A DNA stretch of 16,676 nt from Aliarcobacter sp. (GTDB lineage Bacteria; Campylobacterota; Campylobacteria; Campylobacterales; Arcobacteraceae), in assembly GCA_023268955.1 (NCBI GenBank), contig JALRJW010000157.1, forward strand, positions 1 through 16,676. Reading direction: 5' to 3'. The notes beneath the pieces were generated by a model that saw nothing but the letters and a program-made list of their open reading frames with translations, had not been told where the DNA came from and did no database searches. The position numbers were made by a program, and so were the translations under genes. Positions 14,311 to 16,676 of this stretch are shown piece by piece (position 1 is the stretch's first letter; every line of letters begins with the position of its first letter).

Positions 14311-16115
14311 ATTTTGCTCCCTTTTTTTAAGTCGTTTAACATATTAATAAACTCTTGCTCAGTCATATTAGACTGTTCTCTTTTTCTTCTATCTCTAAGT
14401 GCAACAGATTTGTTTGCAACTTCTTCATCTCCAATAACAACAATCATAGGCACTCTTTGTTTTTCTGCCATTCTAATTCTTTTGTTTAGAGATTCATTCA
14501 TACTATAGATTTTAGAATCCATATCATTTTCTAAAAGTTCTCTTTGTAGCTGTTTACAGTAATCAACATGACTATCAGCAATAGGAACAAAAATTACTTG
14601 AGTTGGTGCAATTACAAATGGGAATTCACCAGCGCAGTGTTCAGTTAAAATACCTATAAATCTTTCAAATGAACCTAAAATTGCTCTATGAATCATAACA
14701 GGTTGATCTTTTTGACCATTTTCATTGATATATTCTACTTCAAATCTTTCAGGTAAATTCATATCAACTTGAACAGTTCCACATTGCCATTTTCTTCCAA
14801 TAGCATCTGTAATTTTAATATCAATTTTTGGACCATAGAATGCTCCTCCACCCTCATCAATTCCATAAGGTAGATTGTTTTCATCTAAAGCATCCATGAT
14901 ACCTTTAGTTGTTTTTTCCCAAAACTCATCATCACCGATTGCTTTTTTAGGTTTTGTAGAAACTTCCATTTCATATTTGAAATCAAATAGTTTCATAAGT
15001 GAGTCAACGAACTCTAAAACATCAATAATTACATCTTTTACTTGTGATTGCATACAGAAAATATGTGCATCATCTTGAGTAAACTCTCTTACTCTAAATA
15101 ATCCATGCATAGCTCCACTCATCTCATGTCTATGAACAACACCATATTCAAAGAATTTTAGTGGTAACTCTTTATATGAAACTAAATCATTTTTGAAAAT
15201 TTGAATATGACCTACACAGTTCATAGGTTTAATACCATACTCTTGCTCATCAATGATTGTAAAGTACATATTTTCTTTATAGTTTTGATAGTGACCTGAA
15301 ATTTTCCACATATCAGATTTTAGCATCTCAGGACCTCTTACAGGTTCATATCCTCTGATTCTATGAGCTTTATATAAAATATGTTCTAATTTTGATCTTA
15401 ATCTTGCACCATTTGGTAACCACATTGGTAAACCAGCACCCACGTCATCATTGAATGTAAATAGTTCTAATTCAGTACCAAGTTTTCTATGGTCTCTTTT
15501 TTTAGCCTCTTCAAGCATTCTAACGTAGTCATTTAATTCACCCTTATCAAAGAAAGCAATACCATAGATTCTAGTGATCATTTCATTTTCTTCATCACCA
15601 CCTAAGTATGCTCCAGCTACTCTAGTTAGTTTAAATGCTCTAATCATTCTAGTATTTGGTAAGTGAGGACCTCTACATAAGTCTTCAAAATCACCTTGTT
15701 TATACATAGTTAAGGTTGTATCTGTGATTCTTGATAAAACAGCTTGTTTTAATTCATCATTTGCAAATTTATTTAAGATATCTTCTCTTGTTGTTTCATA
15801 TCTTTGAATTTCAAGTTTTCTATCTGCAATTTCTTTCATCTTTTTTTCAATTGCAGGTAAATCTTCATCTGAAATTTTAGCATCTACTTTAAAATCGTAG
15901 TAGAAACCTTCATTTACAACAGGTCCAACGAAGAATTTAGCTTCTGGGTATAACTCTTTGATAGCTTGTGCCATCATGTGAGCACATGAGTGTCTTAAAA
16001 TCTCTAAAGATTCAGGTGAATTATCAGCTTTAATGTCTTCACCATCAATATTTAAAGATTCAGCAGTCTGAAGGTCATATATTTGACCATCAATCAATTT
16101 TCCAATAAGTTCCAA
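14307..16115 (-). CDS. thrS: Threonyl-tRNA synthetase
   Basis: Class II synthetase that charges tRNA-Thr. The editing domain has H42/H46 (HSCAH) and C147/H151 (CRGPH), which remove misattached serine. The catalytic core carries the zinc ligands in PMNCVGH, the HRHEMSGAMHG motif and VMIHRAILGS, with motif 2 around FRVREFTQDDAHIF and motif 3 in HRAILGSFERF. The C-terminal anticodon-binding domain ends in VALRDRRKREQ. At 602 residues it is about 40 shorter than the E. coli enzyme, because the N-terminal TGS domain is reduced to roughly 35 residues. The start is TTG at 16115 with AAGGA five bases upstream. Its stop overlaps infC. Confidence 0.97.
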   Translation of the reverse strand: MELIGKLIDGQIYDLQTAESLNIDGEDIKADNSPESLEILRHSCAHMMAQAIKELYPEAKFFVGPVVNEGFYYDFKVDAKISDEDLPAIEKKMKEIADRKLEIQRYETTREDILNKFANDELKQAVLSRITDTTLTMYKQGDFEDLCRGPHLPNTRMIRAFKLTRVAGAYLGGDEENEMITRIYGIAFFDKGELNDYVRMLEEAKKRDHRKLGTELELFTFNDDVGAGLPMWLPNGARLRSKLEHILYKAHRIRGYEPVRGPEMLKSDMWKISGHYQNYKENMYFTIIDEQEYGIKPMNCVGHIQIFKNDLVSYKELPLKFFEYGVVHRHEMSGAMHGLFRVREFTQDDAHIFCMQSQVKDVIIDVLEFVDSLMKLFDFKYEMEVSTKPKKAIGDDEFWEKTTKGIMDALDENNLPYGIDEGGGAFYGPKIDIKITDAIGRKWQCGTVQVDMNLPERFEVEYINENGQKDQPVMIHRAILGSFERFIGILTEHCAGEFPFVIAPTQVIFVPIADSHVDYCKQLQRELLENDMDSKIYSMNESLNKRIRMAEKQRVPMIVVIGDEEVANKSVALRDRRKREQSNMTEQEFINMLNDLKKGSKI

Positions 16116-16216
16116 TGATTTCCTTTATAAAATCTAGTTTAAATTTAAAATGCCTAAATTTTACTACAATCATTCTTAAATTAATTGTTAATGAAGATAA
16201 TTTAATAATTTTTAGT

Positions 16217-16222
16217 TACAAT
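16217..16222 (+). promoter_or_regulatory. Possible -10 box for the gene divergent from thrS
   Basis: TACAAT ends 6 bases before the ATG at 16229. With the usual 6-7 base distance from -10 to transcription start, the transcript would begin at or next to the ATG, consistent with a leaderless message; no ribosome-binding site is visible. Weak motif evidence. Confidence 0.35.
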
Positions 16223-16228
16223 ATTTTT

Positions 16229-16545
16229 ATGATATTAAATATTTCTAAGATAAAAACAGAAGCTTTATTATTGTTTTGCAGAGACCTAATAAACTCTTAT
16301 CAAGACCAAAAATCAACGGTTGATTATGGATTAGATAATGAACTTTCAAAAGAGTTTGATGAAATAGCAAATGATATGTTAAAAAATATAAATTTAGTTT
16401 GCCAACCTAATCAATATTATTTAGACAATAGAAATCACTTTAGACCAAAGGCCATCTTAAAAGCCTATAATGAAATAAATAAGCTATTAATGAATAATTT
16501 AAAAGAAAATCAAGAGTTTAATCCTTCAATGCTTTATTTTTCAAT
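16229..16545 (+). CDS. Uncharacterised protein, 3' end lost at junction
   Basis: Divergent from thrS. From the ATG at 16229 the frame encodes a helical, charged protein beginning MILNISKIKTEALLLFCRDL, with no signal peptide or membrane helix. I do not recognise a family. Composition matches the Arcobacter-like genes. Native sequence seems to end around FNPSMLYFS (about 16540); beyond that the DNA encodes a cold-shock protein in another frame. This frame stays open to a chance stop at 16625-16627, so the true C-terminus is unknown. An in-frame ATG at 16115 is too far upstream to be likely, as it lies at the thrS start. Confidence 0.6.
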
Positions 16546-16676
16546 GATTCAAAAGGATTTGGATTCATTACAAACGATGAAACAGGAAAAGACATTTTCG
16601 TACACGTATCAAACCTCAATGGTTTAGAAATTCGTGAAGGCGATAATGTAGAGTACACAGAAGAAGAAGGAAGAAA
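16537..16676 (+). CDS. Cold-shock domain protein, N-terminal fragment (foreign to the rest of the window)
   Basis: From 16537 the frame reads FFNDSKGFGFITNDETG then KDIFVHVSNLNGLEIREGD and runs off the window. This is the start of a CspA-type cold-shock domain, an RNA/DNA-binding beta-barrel: RNP1 is KGFGFI and RNP2 is DIFVHVS. Only the first few residues (expected form GTVK) are absent, and a stop lies in frame 15 bases upstream, so the gene does not begin here. The wording (FFNDSKGFGFI, EIREGDNVEY, EEGRK) resembles Bacteroidota proteins (inference). The 3' part lies beyond the window. Confidence 0.8.

Noticed and set aside
16115..16228. N-terminal extension of the 16229 gene starting at an ATG at 16115
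   Set aside because: The extra 38 residues overlap the thrS start and promoter region, look like translated AT-rich spacer, and have no ribosome-binding site.
16546..16627. C-terminal end of the 16229 protein
   Set aside because: This DNA encodes a cold-shock domain in another frame, so the open frame here is chance.
1..16676. A genuine 16-kb genomic island between uppS and a cold-shock gene
   Set aside because: The segment is core housekeeping genes, with no integrase, transposase, terminal repeats or att sites, and it breaks a gene on its own side at each end. Misassembly is far simpler.
1..16676. tRNA, rRNA, CRISPR or riboswitch elements
   Set aside because: I looked through the spacers by eye and saw no cloverleaf, repeat-spacer pattern or known riboswitch core; a covariance-model scan would be needed to exclude small RNAs fully.

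Overview
This window looks like a fragment of an Arcobacter-type genome (Campylobacterota, Arcobacteraceae). The DNA is very AT-rich (roughly 30% GC by eye). The gene clusters thrS-infC-rpmI-rplT, rpsT-prfA and glmM-lspA, and a pst-phoU operon carrying psiE and a response regulator, fit that group. Species cannot be fixed from sequence alone. Both ends appear to carry short pieces of a different genome: bases 1 to about 387 are an internal piece of a Bacteroidota-like undecaprenyl diphosphate synthase, and about 16537 to 16676 are the start of a cold-shock protein. Each is spliced directly into an interrupted native gene, most likely by assembly error.

Region 1 (about 388-6225, minus strand) is a phosphate-starvation operon in the order pstS, pstC, pstA, pstB, phoU, psiE, then an OmpR/PhoB-type response regulator cut off after its receiver domain. 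PstS binds phosphate in the periplasm, PstCAB imports it, and PhoU with the two-component system senses sufficiency. Near-identical 11-bp-spaced repeats (candidate Pho boxes) precede both pstS and pstC at the same distance from a -10 hexamer. Hairpins between pstS and pstC suggest partial termination, giving more binding protein than transporter.

Region 2 (6227-7794, minus) is rpsT (S20), prfA (release factor 1) and a small DUF1653-like protein. Divergent from it, region 3 (7879-11051, plus) holds glmM (peptidoglycan amino-sugar synthesis), lspA (lipoprotein signal peptidase) and leuC (isopropylmalate isomerase large subunit), closed by a hairpin. Region 4 (11191-12907, plus) holds a Tat-signal sulfide:quinone oxidoreductase-like flavoprotein and a tiny membrane protein, closed by a strong bidirectional terminator.

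Region 5 (12928-16115, minus) is the translation cluster thrS-infC, then rpmI-rplT with its own promoter and a hairpin-rich spacer. Divergent from thrS is an uncharacterised gene that runs into the right-hand junction. No RNA genes, insertion sequences or CRISPR arrays were seen, and no gene-free stretch exceeds 300 bases. Most of the window is core housekeeping. The points worth attention are the chimeric ends, the paired Pho boxes and several RNA hairpins; I found no convincing new multi-gene system.
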